IMG/VR virus record: IMGVR_UViG_3300047469_000247 | Location: 1-49,034 of that record | DNA length: 49,034 bases | Direction: 5' to 3' (one strand) | Source of the DNA: a virus | Part shown: one piece after another, positions 16,652 through 23,289 of the stretch | Position numbering within the stretch: position 1 is the first letter of the stretch | Layout of the letters: the number at the start of each line of letters is the position of its first letter | The notes under the pieces: model-generated | What the model was told of the DNA's origin: nothing | What the model saw: only the letters and a program-made list of their open reading frames with translations | Database searches by the model: none | Translations under genes and position numbers: made by a program

Positions 16652-17038
16652 ATGAATTCTTCCGCATCAATGAACGCCGCCGAACTGCAGGGCATCATGC
16701 ATCGCCATGATCTCGGCCTCCGCCGCATGGCCGGAGTGCTGTATTCGACGACGAGGCACGTCAGGAACATGCTCTCCGGAGAGCGCGAGATCTCCCCCTA
16801 CATGGCGGAAATGGCCCGGGATTACGACGGCGATAACGCTCCCGTCCGCGTCCCCCGGGGATGCTGGAAGTCATCGGAGCTGGTGGAGTGGATGGCGCGC
16901 CACAGGCTGTCGAACAAGTCGGCGGCGATGATCCTGCTCCTGACACCGCAGGAGGTGCGCCGCTACCGCGACGGCCGCACGATCGTACCCTCGGAAGTCG
17001 TCACGTCCGCGCGGCGGTTCACGATGATGGTGTGGTGA
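16652..17038 (+). CDS. Tandem HTH regulator (candidate lysogeny switch protein)
   Basis: A 128-residue protein with ribosome site AAGGA. Two XRE-like helix-turn-helix segments are visible: residues 7-45 (LRRMAGVLYSTTRHVRNMLS) and 72-110 (SNKSAAMILLLTPQEVRRYR). It is the only + strand gene facing the large minus-strand block and is transcribed divergently from the methyltransferase, the usual arrangement for a phage switch. No cleavage or dimerisation domain of the CI type is present. Confidence 0.6.
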   Translation: MNSSASMNAAELQGIMHRHDLGLRRMAGVLYSTTRHVRNMLSGEREISPYMAEMARDYDGDNAPVRVPRGCWKSSELVEWMARHRLSNKSAAMILLLTPQEVRRYRDGRTIVPSEVVTSARRFTMMVW

Positions 17039-17474
17039 TTGGCACTAGAGTGAGCCTGTCGGCCACAAGCTCGATCGAGGCGGTGGCGGAGGTGAAGTTC
17101 TCGCGGACGAGCTGGCGAACCCTCTCGCGCGGCAGGCTCGACCAGTGGACGGCGTCGTGCTTGGCGGCATCCAGCTTCTGCTGGGCATCCTCTATCGGCA
17201 GGAGTCCGGCGTCGACCATTCCGACGATCCCCGACAGGACGTAGACGAACTCCTGCTCGAGATCCTTCAGCACCACCCACATCGCCTGGTCATCGCCGGA
17301 GACGCGGAAGAGCAGTTCGTACGGCCGCGGGGAATATCCCTCGTCGACGTAGCGGGAGTATCCGCGGCGCAGTGGCATCCGTCCGTACCCGGCCTCCCTT
17401 TCGGCCGTCGCGTATGCCTTCTGCGGGGTCTCGCCAGTGGCGATCAGTTCGGTGTCGCGATGGACGCGGTACAT
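17019..17474 (-). CDS. Protein of unknown function
   Basis: A 151-residue protein with AGGAGG before its ATG, overlapping the end of the HTH gene by 20 bases in convergent orientation. Residues 50-90 (YELLFRVSGDDQAMWVVLKD) look like a beta sheet and a helix; the rest is helical and charged. No family recognised. Confidence 0.6.
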   Translation of the reverse strand: MYRVHRDTELIATGETPQKAYATAEREAGYGRMPLRRGYSRYVDEGYSPRPYELLFRVSGDDQAMWVVLKDLEQEFVYVLSGIVGMVDAGLLPIEDAQQKLDAAKHDAVHWSSLPRERVRQLVRENFTSATASIELVADRLTLVPITTPSS

Positions 17475-17607
17475 ATCGGCCTCCTAATGTTCTGGGGATC
17501 AAACACAGAACATGGCGGCAAGGTTCCATCACGCATCGCGACGGCTTGTTACGCATCGCGCCGGCAGATATATTCGAAGTCAGCGGTTCGCAGGCGAACC
17601 TGCACGC

Positions 17608-17649
17608 AAACCCGCCGAGGTGGCCTCTCCAGCGCCTCGGCGGGTTTTT
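17608..17649. terminator. Terminator, both strands
   Basis: AAACCCGCCGAGG and CCTCGGCGGGTTT form a perfect 13-bp stem with a 14-base loop and TTTTT on the + strand. On the minus strand it lies six bases after the stop of the GcrA-like gene and would end that transcript. Confidence 0.85.
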
Positions 17650-17654
17650 GCGTT

Positions 17655-17957
17655 TCAGAGCATGGTCGCGGAGGCTCCGGCGCAGTGGACGCACATCCGG
17701 TTCCCCTTCCACTGCGAGAAGAACTCCTCCGAACACCGCATGCACGGCCGGATCGAGGCCGACGGATCAAGATCCTGCAAACCGTTGCCCTTGCGCCTTG
17801 CCGGCAGCCCGAAGCGATGCACCTTGGATGCGATGGCCGACCGTGACTTGCCAAGGGCGCTCTCCATCTCCCCTTCGGACTTCCCCGCGAACCACAGTTC
17901 CAGAAGCGTGGTGTGATCCTTCTTCGTCCAGTTTACGGCGGGCTGTGGCTGCGACAT
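17655..17957 (-). CDS. GcrA-like cell-cycle regulator homologue
   Basis: A 100-residue protein. Residues 9-55 match the GcrA DNA-binding domain pattern: WT-x(8)-LxxLW-x-AGKS, SALGKSRSAIASKVHRFGLP. The C-terminus holds two CxxC pairs (CMRC and CVHC), which should bind a metal and replaces the sigma-70-binding domain of host GcrA. In Alphaproteobacteria GcrA works with RNA polymerase sigma-70 at promoters carrying CcrM-methylated GANTC. The phage protein may copy or divert that control, in line with the many GANTC sites at its gene starts. Function is inferred by family resemblance. Confidence 0.75.
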   Translation of the reverse strand: MSQPQPAVNWTKKDHTTLLELWFAGKSEGEMESALGKSRSAIASKVHRFGLPARRKGNGLQDLDPSASIRPCMRCSEEFFSQWKGNRMCVHCAGASATML

Positions 17958-18040
17958 CTATTGCTCCGAAATTCAAATCATCTCCCTCCATGATTCCCAT
18001 GCGCGCGGCCGGCGCAATTCCGACAGAGATCCGCCGGCGG

Positions 18041-18081
18041 TTGACAAAGGCCATGAGTGTTTACATAGTGACATCACTAGC
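18041..18081 (+). promoter_or_regulatory. Promoter/operator P1 of the partition genes
   Basis: CCGCCGGCG precedes TTGACA (18041-18046), and ACATAG stands 17 bases further on. The half-site TTTACAT (18061-18067) followed by A and GTGACAT matches the shared operator TTTACAT-N-ATGTAAA found at three other promoters. Confidence 0.6.
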
Positions 18082-18140
18082 GCGCTAGCAGGAAAGCTGA
18101 TTCGCGCACTAGCACGAAAGCGCGCTTTTGCGCTTGCACT
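18077..18140. repeat. Dispersed palindromic repeat, copy D
   Basis: ACTAGCGCGCTAGCAGGAAA, GCGCACTAGCACGAAAGCGC and GCTTTTGCGCTTGCAC make up a 64-base copy in the leader of the parA gene, between promoter P1 and the ribosome site. Confidence 0.75.
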
Positions 18141-18156
18141 CTGGAGAGGGTAAGAC

Positions 18157-18807
18157 ATGACCAAGGTAATCGTTGCTGGAAGCAACAAGGGAGGGAGCGG
18201 CAAGACCACCACCGTTCTCGGCGTGGCCTGCAGGCTGCACGAACTCGGACACAGCGTGGCCGTCCTCGACGTCGATCCGATGGCCTCCGCGGCCGACTGG
18301 GCCGACACATGTGATCTGATCGACGGAGAGCGCTTCGCCGTCCAGTCCGTCGTCGGGGCGCGTCTTCAGAAGACCATCGACGCCGCGCGCGCCAGCAAGG
18401 TCAACTACGTCATCGTGGACACCGCGGCAAAGAGCGAGGCCGATACCCGCATCGCATTCGAGAACGCCGACCACATCCTCGTGCTGTCGCGCCCGTCGCC
18501 GCTCGACCTCCGCGGCATCAGCCAGACCGTCAACCTCATTGATCTAGCGCAAAAGCGCGCTAGCGCACATGTCGTCTTGAACGCTTGCGCGCATTCGGCC
18601 ATCGCCGCCGATGCAGAGGCCGCAGTCAGGAAGACTTACGGACTGCCAGTATGCCCGGTCAAGATCGGCCAGTACATCGCGTTCACCCACGCCGTCACCG
18701 CCGGAACCTCCATCACCGCATTCGACAAGCACGGAAGGGCCGGCGAACAGATCCGCATCCTGACCGACTGGGTCCTGGCTACTCTGAAGAAGGGAGCAAA
18801 ATCATGA
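18157..18807 (+). CDS. parA: ParA-family partition ATPase
   Basis: A 216-residue protein of the small ParA/MinD class. Residues 11-18 are the deviant Walker A box KGGSGKTT, residues 36-42 (VLDVDPM) the switch I region and residues 85-91 (VIVDTAA) Walker B. It binds the nucleoid and moves DNA when stimulated by a partner. The following gene for a ribbon-helix-helix protein overlaps by four bases and is the likely partner. Residues 129-138 (DLAQKRASAH) are coded by a dispersed repeat, placed in a surface loop between core strands. The leader has CTGGAGAG before the ATG. Confidence 0.88.
   Translation: MTKVIVAGSNKGGSGKTTTVLGVACRLHELGHSVAVLDVDPMASAADWADTCDLIDGERFAVQSVVGARLQKTIDAARASKVNYVIVDTAAKSEADTRIAFENADHILVLSRPSPLDLRGISQTVNLIDLAQKRASAHVVLNACAHSAIAADAEAAVRKTYGLPVCPVKIGQYIAFTHAVTAGTSITAFDKHGRAGEQIRILTDWVLATLKKGAKS
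18544..18569. repeat. Dispersed palindromic repeat, copy E (inside parA)
   Basis: CTAGCGCAAAAGCGCGCTAG plus CGCACA. The copy is in frame in parA and adds about nine residues. Confidence 0.75.
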
Positions 18808-19103
18808 AGAAGCCGTCTCTGTCATCCGCCCTGTCCGGTTCGGCAGGAAAAGCCACCTCGGGAGCCGCGGTCGCACCAGCACCCGCTCTAGCCTCGGCCG
18901 TTCTGAAGTCGCTTCCTGAAGCCCCTGCGAAGAAGAAGCAGGCATCCCGGGACGGCATGAAGAACCTCTCCGTCCACGTTCCTCCGTCCGTCCACAAGCA
19001 ACTGGCAAGGCTCAAGCTGGACACCGACCAATCGCAGGAGGAACTCATGAGGATGGCCCTCAACCTGCTGTTCGAGTTCCACAAGCTTCCGACCATCGCA
19101 TGA
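18804..19103 (+). CDS. Ribbon-helix-helix partner of ParA
   Basis: A 99-residue protein overlapping parA by ATGA. Residues 1-50 are Ala/Pro/Lys rich and flexible. Residues 54-96 (MKNLSVHVPPSVHKQLARLK, QEELMRMALNLLFEF) fit a ribbon-helix-helix DNA-binding domain, as in ParG- or CopG-type centromere-binding proteins. Together with ParA this would be a type Ib-like partition pair, suggesting a plasmid-like prophage state. The centromere is not identified; the repeats and operator P1 upstream are candidates. Confidence 0.75.
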   Translation: MKKPSLSSALSGSAGKATSGAAVAPAPALASAVLKSLPEAPAKKKQASRDGMKNLSVHVPPSVHKQLARLKLDTDQSQEELMRMALNLLFEFHKLPTIA

Positions 19104-19108
19104 CGCAG

Positions 19109-19130
19109 AGGCCTCTCCGGAGGCCTTTTT
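19109..19130 (+). terminator. Terminator of the partition operon
   Basis: AGGCCTC, loop TCCG, GAGGCCT, then TTTTT. It starts five bases after the stop codon. Confidence 0.88.
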
Positions 19131-19195
19131 CTTTGCCAGATTTGCGCCGGCGGAGTTCCCGGCACATCGTTCTCGAAACAACAGGAGGGAATGGC

Positions 19196-19510
19196 ATGCG
19201 GAATATCCTGGCAATGGCGACGATCGCAGCGGCACTCATGGCGGCTGGGACGGCTTCGGCCACGCTGCGCGGACAGGCAAGCGGCGCACCCGCCTGTCCG
19301 TCTCCGGCGACGCTTCGGCAAGTTGAGATCAACATGCGCGCTGGCAACTACGAAAAGGCGCAGGGGATCATGCAGCGCGGCGGATGCATCACGCTGCGCG
19401 GCCTCGTCAACGTGGACAGCCAGGGCGGCGGCATGGTGTGCGCGAGGCCGTTCGGCGGCGGGTCGGGATGCTACTGGACACCGTCCGGCTCCGTCAGCCT
19501 CGGCTACTGA
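19196..19510 (+). CDS. Small secreted protein
   Basis: A 104-residue protein with AGGAGG before the ATG at 19196. Residues 1-22 (MRNILAMATIAAALMAAGTA) form a classical signal peptide ending in ASA. The mature part has four Cys (PACPS, GGCIT, MVCAR, SGCYW), which could form two disulfide bonds in the periplasm. It lies alone between two terminators, a layout typical of lysogeny-expressed cargo genes. Function unknown; exclusion of other phages is one possibility. Confidence 0.65.
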   Translation: MRNILAMATIAAALMAAGTASATLRGQASGAPACPSPATLRQVEINMRAGNYEKAQGIMQRGGCITLRGLVNVDSQGGGMVCARPFGGGSGCYWTPSGSVSLGY

Positions 19511-19516
19511 ACGACC

Positions 19517-19548
19517 AAGGAAAAGGCCTCTCCGGAGGCCTTTTCCTT
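19517..19548. terminator. Bidirectional terminator
   Basis: AAGGAAAAGGCCTC, loop TCCG and GAGGCCTTTTCCTT make a perfect 14-bp stem with A-run and T-run on either side. It separates the + strand secreted protein from the minus-strand gene that ends at 19550. The central AGGCCTC-TCCG-GAGGCCT is identical to the terminator at 19109. Confidence 0.9.
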
Positions 19549-19549
19549 G

Positions 19550-19825
19550 TCAGTCGTCGAGGGCGATCTCAGGCTGGCCGATTCGGCGCAGATGCTCGTT
19601 GATAGCGGACTTGACGAAATATTCGAGGCTGACACCCTGGCGGATGGCGAGAATCCTCAGAGACATGTGTTCCTCAGGCTCCACGAAGATCTGCACGGCT
19701 TTCTTGCCGACCCGGCTCGGCGGACGCTCGGACGGAACGTGGTTGTCCTGGGCTTCGATGGCTTCCTGAAGAAGTCTGGTGGCGCTGACGACGGGAGCGC
19801 GGGCGACATTGCGGGATGATCTCAT
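19550..19825 (-). CDS. Second ribbon-helix-helix-like protein
   Basis: A 91-residue protein starting at the ATG with the CTGGAGAG leader (19834-19841); the longer frame from 19858 is less likely. Residues 41-82 (KKAVQIFVEPEEHMSLRILA, GVSLEYFVKSAINEHLRRIG) fit a ribbon-helix-helix domain preceded by a basic arm. It may be a repressor or antitoxin-like protein. It is not paired with a toxin in the same orientation. Confidence 0.6.
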   Translation of the reverse strand: MRSSRNVARAPVVSATRLLQEAIEAQDNHVPSERPPSRVGKKAVQIFVEPEEHMSLRILAIRQGVSLEYFVKSAINEHLRRIGQPEIALDD

Positions 19826-19935
19826 GAGGGTCTCTCTCCAGAGTTGACGGACTCCCATGTGATCATTCTAATGCGCCGACCGCAAGATGGCGGCTTTCCG
19901 ATTCGCAACGGGATCAAGACGGCATGACGTAGAAA

Positions 19936-19967
19936 TGAAAAAGCCCCTCGGGATTGCCGTCCCTGGG
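19936..19967 (-). terminator. Terminator-like hairpin in a minus-strand leader
   Basis: On the minus strand AGCCCC-AGGGA and TCCCG-AGGGGCT form the stem and are followed by TTTTTC. It lies between a candidate minus-strand promoter (20006-20033) and the gene 19550-19825, so it would end a short RNA or attenuate that gene. Confidence 0.6.
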
Positions 19968-20005
19968 GCTCTTCGTAAGGTGATTTCATCTCGTGACTGA
20001 GGCTG

Positions 20006-20033
20006 AAATTACCCCACATCACAGCAGAGTCAA
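20006..20033 (-). promoter_or_regulatory. Minus-strand promoter overlapping GANTC
   Basis: On the minus strand TTGACT and TAATTT are spaced by 16 bases. The sequence GAGTC (20027-20031) overlaps the -35 box, the arrangement seen at GcrA/CcrM-controlled promoters of Caulobacter. Confidence 0.5.
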
Positions 20034-20101
20034 GACCGTGGAATGCAAATTCTGCGACCGGATCTCTGTGCGCCGCCGATCCCCCACAACGGGGTGACGA
20101 A

Positions 20102-20596
20102 ATGAGGACGCATATAAGGACGGCCGACGAGATCGCGCAGCTTGTCAGCAAGCTGCGGAAGCACCTGGCGCACACTGCTCTGGCGCTGTTCAAGCTGGCG
20201 GCGAAGCACCCGGGGCGCGCCATTCCGGTTGCGTGGATCGCAAGAGTGACCGGACAGAGCCAGCGCACGGTCAAGCGGCACCTGGCGCAGATGAGGGAGG
20301 TCGGCCTGCTCGATGAGAGCGCGCCGAAGTGGAAGCGCGTGTCCGGAGGTCGGATCCACCAGCTACCGAAGCTGCGGCGGATCTGCCGCGTTCCGTTCCG
20401 CGTCTTCTCGCTGCTCCGCCAGAGTGACACCGACGGCACGGCACCAAAGAAGATAGAATATACCCTATACAAACAGAGGGATAGGAAGGCGTTCGACAAG
20501 ATGGTGAGGCTGGCGGCGTGCCTCGGGCATGGGATCGAGGACGTGGCGACTATCTGGCAGACGCACCTGAGAGCGATCATGAGTGGCACCGCGTGA
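20102..20596 (+). CDS. Winged-helix DNA-binding protein
   Basis: A 164-residue basic protein. Residues 38-72 (GRAIPVAWIARVTGQSQRTV then KRHLAQMREVGLL) form a clear helix-turn-helix with a following wing. Its C-terminal half holds a basic stretch and two helices. Directly upstream of the integrase gene, it could be a recombination directionality factor, a repressor or a replication initiator. The family cannot be decided from the sequence. Confidence 0.6.
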   Translation: MRTHIRTADEIAQLVSKLRKHLAHTALALFKLAAKHPGRAIPVAWIARVTGQSQRTVKRHLAQMREVGLLDESAPKWKRVSGGRIHQLPKLRRICRVPFRVFSLLRQSDTDGTAPKKIEYTLYKQRDRKAFDKMVRLAACLGHGIEDVATIWQTHLRAIMSGTA

Positions 20597-20646
20597 CGGA
20601 TTCCACGCCGGCATGTAGAATCTTCTGCAAATCAGGAGATATCGAC

Positions 20647-21837
20647 ATGGTCGAACGCGTGCGATTCACGGAAAAGACGGCGGGCAAGCTACCGATCCCG
20701 AAGACGGGCGAGAGCCTCGTCTACGACACCGAGGTGCCGAATCTGGCGCTGCGCATCCGCTCGTCCGGCTCGAAGTCGTGGCTGCTGAAGAAGGGGGCTG
20801 AAAAGTTCCGGCTGGGAGCGGTGAAGGACGTGACCATCGCGGAAGCGAGGGTGGCCTCGATGAAGATCCTGACCGACATCGCCACCGGAGACCGCCCAGA
20901 AAAGAAGCTGAAGCCGACCGTCAGGGATGTCCTGGAAGCCTACATGTCCGACCACGTGGCCTCGAGGTGCAAGCCGCGGACGGCGGAAAGCTACCGCATC
21001 CTGCTCGACCAGCACATCCTGCCGCGTATCGGAGACGTCCTCTCCAACGATCTGTCGCCGCGTCACGTCGACCTGATGCTGTCGGACATGGTGGCTATCA
21101 AGGCGACGGCCAACAAGAGCCTCGCGCTCCTCAACGCCGCGTTCAACAAGGCGCTCAGATGGGGACTTCGCGATCCGGCAAGGGGCAACCCGTGCATCGG
21201 GGCGGAACAGCACTACCTTCCGCCCCGGGAGACGTTCCTCACGGCCGGAGAGCTCGCGGGCCTCCTGGACGCGCTGGAGGACCTTTCCGAGCAGAAGGGG
21301 AAGTGGCATGCGGCCATGTGTCTGAAGATCCTTGGCGTGACAGGCTGCCGGCGCGACGAGATGCGGCTCCTCGAGGAGTCATGGATCGACTGGACGGGGA
21401 GGGAGGTCCACTGGCCCGATACGAAGACGGGTGCCGGCAACCTCATCCTCTCTGGTGTGGCGATCGACCTTCTGAAGCGTGTCGCCGGACACCGCGCCAT
21501 GCGCGACGGGATGCCGATCATGTTCCGCGGCAAGGACACCTCCATCGTGCTGCCGCACATGACCCTCTACCGTGTCTGGAAGCACGCCCTGAAGCGCGCC
21601 ATCAGCCATTACGGCGTCGATCCGCGCCGCCTCGCGGGGCTACGGCCGCACGATCTCAGGCACTCCTTCGCATCGCTGGGCCTGTCCTCCGGACTGACGC
21701 TCGATGACGTTCGCCGCCTCCTGCGCCACCGCGATGCATCCTCAACCGCAAGATACGCACGCCACCTCCCACAGCGTGAGCGCGAACTTGCGGATGCGTC
21801 GGAAGGCTTCCTGCAACTTACGGTGACTACTGCATAA
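20647..21837 (+). CDS. int: Tyrosine integrase
   Basis: A 396-residue site-specific recombinase. The N-terminal 60 residues (LVYDTEVPNLALRIRSSGSK, KFRLG) are the DUF4102-type arm-binding domain of P4-like integrases. A core-binding SAM-like domain follows (about 90-180). The catalytic set is visible: Arg235 in TGCRRDE, Lys260, His335 and Arg338 in HDLRHS, His361 in RHRDASS and nucleophile Tyr370 in ARYARH. The start has AGGAG. P4-type integrases commonly use tRNA genes; no attachment site could be identified here. Confidence 0.92.
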   Translation: MVERVRFTEKTAGKLPIPKTGESLVYDTEVPNLALRIRSSGSKSWLLKKGAEKFRLGAVKDVTIAEARVASMKILTDIATGDRPEKKLKPTVRDVLEAYMSDHVASRCKPRTAESYRILLDQHILPRIGDVLSNDLSPRHVDLMLSDMVAIKATANKSLALLNAAFNKALRWGLRDPARGNPCIGAEQHYLPPRETFLTAGELAGLLDALEDLSEQKGKWHAAMCLKILGVTGCRRDEMRLLEESWIDWTGREVHWPDTKTGAGNLILSGVAIDLLKRVAGHRAMRDGMPIMFRGKDTSIVLPHMTLYRVWKHALKRAISHYGVDPRRLAGLRPHDLRHSFASLGLSSGLTLDDVRRLLRHRDASSTARYARHLPQRERELADASEGFLQLTVTTA

Positions 21838-21931
21838 AATAATGCTCGTCGTGGTATAGTTCGACGCGTCGGGGCCGTGCCTGCTTGGGTTCTGGAGAGA
21901 TGACACCAACCATCTCAATGAGGAACTCAAG

Positions 21932-22240
21932 TTGGAACAGGCAAGATACGAGGCCATCGTGGACAGGATATTCAGTGCGGTGCCAAGCGCGGCCGTGCAG
22001 CGGCGGATCGACCCCCGGGGGTCCTGCGACACACTCCTGCTCCTCGCCGTCTTCACGGTCTACCCGGGACTGCATCCACAGTGGATGTCGCTGCCGGAGG
22101 AACACAAGAAGGAACTGGACCTGCTCATCAGCCGATGGATCCTCGGCGTGCGCGAAAAGGTCGGCAACTCGCCATGGCATCGGATGATGGTCGAGCGCGT
22201 CGTCGAGTGGGTGCTGGAGACAGAAGAAGAGAAGGACTGA
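21932..22240 (+). CDS. Small protein of unknown function
   Basis: A 102-residue frame beginning with TTG at 21932 behind TGAGGA. The frame is open back to 21860 and reads as plausible protein (RDDTNHLNEELK) without a standard start, so the true start may differ. The product is helical with Trp and acidic residues at the end (VVEWVLETEEEKD). A CTGGAGAG leader lies 33 bases upstream. Function unknown. Confidence 0.5.
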   Translation: MEQARYEAIVDRIFSAVPSAAVQRRIDPRGSCDTLLLLAVFTVYPGLHPQWMSLPEEHKKELDLLISRWILGVREKVGNSPWHRMMVERVVEWVLETEEEKD

Positions 22241-22246
22241 AAATCG

Positions 22247-22297
22247 AAGGATTCCCTGTTGACATGTGTTGACTGTGTTTACATCATGTTATACAAC
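22247..22297 (+). promoter_or_regulatory. Promoter/operator P2 of the AbiEi-like gene
   Basis: AAGGATTC (22247) precedes TTGACA (22259-22264), and CATCAT follows after 17 bases. A second TTGACT (22269) has TACAAC 17 bases later. The operator half-site GTGTTTACAT lies at 22275-22284, with ATGTTAT as a weaker second arm. Confidence 0.6.
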
Positions 22298-22322
22298 ACT
22301 GCCAACACAGAAGGTATCGAGC

Positions 22323-22964
22323 ATGAGTGCCTGGACAAAAGAAGACTTCGCCGCATGGATCGACCGCAACGGTCTGCAGATCCGCGGCGATGCCGAACGA
22401 ATCCTTTTCCTGAAGGCCACGTCCGTCTCGCGGATCAAGGCCGGCACCCAGACGCTCACGCCCCGCACCCAGGCGATCGCCGAGGCGTTCGAGGCCTCCC
22501 GCACGGTCGAGGACGACGGCCTGATCTCGTTCGAGGCCGCTGAACTCGGTCTGGCCGACATCTGCGAGAGCGTCCCCTGCAGCGTCGTGACCGCGCTGAC
22601 GGCCGCTTCCCTGAAGGGATGGGGATCCTCCATGCCGCGCGTCCTGTTCGTCGCCCGGCCGCCATACTACGCCACCCGCCGGACTGACAACGAGCGCATC
22701 GTCTCGCTGTCCTGCCCGGTCCTGCCGGACGAGGTGAAGATCATGCGCGACCGCGACGGCCGCCCGTTCCGCATCGCCTCCGACGAGCGTCTCGTCATCG
22801 ACTGCGTGCGCCACGAGACGCTCTGCGGTGCGTTCGAAGTCGAGGAAGTCGTCCGCGCGGCGGTGTCCGATGGCGTGTCTCCAGCCGCTCTCCGCAAGCT
22901 GGCTGCGCGCTACGGCGATGACGTCGTGGCGGCTCTGGACAGGCATCTGGCGAAGGTCGGCTGA
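22323..22964 (+). CDS. AbiEi-like antitoxin
   Basis: A 213-residue protein. The N-terminal 50 residues hold a helix-turn-helix (FLKATSVSRIKAGTQTLTPR), and residues 150-205 carry the C-terminal pattern of AbiEi antitoxins (FRIASDERLVIDCVRHETLC, then AALRKLAARYG). In type IV AbiE systems the antitoxin represses its own promoter and counters a nucleotidyltransferase toxin. The AbiEii-like gene is 320 bases downstream, with one gene between. Autoregulation through P2 is plausible. Confidence 0.65.
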   Translation: MSAWTKEDFAAWIDRNGLQIRGDAERILFLKATSVSRIKAGTQTLTPRTQAIAEAFEASRTVEDDGLISFEAAELGLADICESVPCSVVTALTAASLKGWGSSMPRVLFVARPPYYATRRTDNERIVSLSCPVLPDEVKIMRDRDGRPFRIASDERLVIDCVRHETLCGAFEVEEVVRAAVSDGVSPAALRKLAARYGDDVVAALDRHLAKVG

Positions 22965-22965
22965 C

Positions 22966-23217
22966 ATGGAGATCGTTCGTCTCTACGTCACCGACCTGGA
23001 GCCGTTCTTCGACGACTGCGAAAGGACGATCCGCGCATTCGAGCGCCGCGGAATCGAGATCGAGATCATCGAGGTCGCCAACGAGGACCTGCAGAAGCTG
23101 TCGGCCGAGGGCTTCTCCGAACTCCCCGTCGTCAAGCCCCCGGAGCGGCAGGGCAAGGGCTGGGAGGGCCACCGCCCCGACCTCATAGCCGCCTACGAGC
23201 CGCTCTGGATTCATTGA
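22966..23217 (+). CDS. NrdH/glutaredoxin-like protein lacking the first active Cys
   Basis: An 83-residue thioredoxin-fold protein that starts one base after the AbiEi stop codon. It keeps the cis-Pro motif LPVV and the closing GWEGHRPDLI (compare WSGFRPD in NrdH). The usual CxxC becomes FDDC (Phe15, Cys18), so the attacking Cys is lost and a normal dithiol reaction is not expected. No ribonucleotide reductase is encoded. A monothiol or binding role, perhaps linked to the toxin-antitoxin pair, is speculation. Confidence 0.6.
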   Translation: MEIVRLYVTDLEPFFDDCERTIRAFERRGIEIEIIEVANEDLQKLSAEGFSELPVVKPPERQGKGWEGHRPDLIAAYEPLWIH

Positions 23218-23236
23218 ACAATTTTCTGCCGGCGTG

Positions 23237-23271
23237 TTGATTCCTGCTAGGTGAATACATAATGTAAACAC
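23237..23271 (+). promoter_or_regulatory. Promoter/operator P3 of the AbiEii-like gene
   Basis: TGCCGGCG leads to TTGATT (23237-23242), with TAATGT 17 bases downstream. The operator GTGAATACAT-A-ATGTAAACAC (23251-23271) is the most symmetric member of the family. Confidence 0.6.
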
Positions 23272-23289
23272 ACTAGAGGGAGACACGCC

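Noticed and set aside
20597-21931. Phage attachment site beside the integrase
   Set aside because: No tRNA 3'-end-like sequence or arm-site repeats could be identified around the gene.
21885-22187. 100-codon frame overlapping the small gene at 21932
   Set aside because: Ser/Arg/Cys-rich product typical of an out-of-frame reading; the competing frame has normal protein composition.
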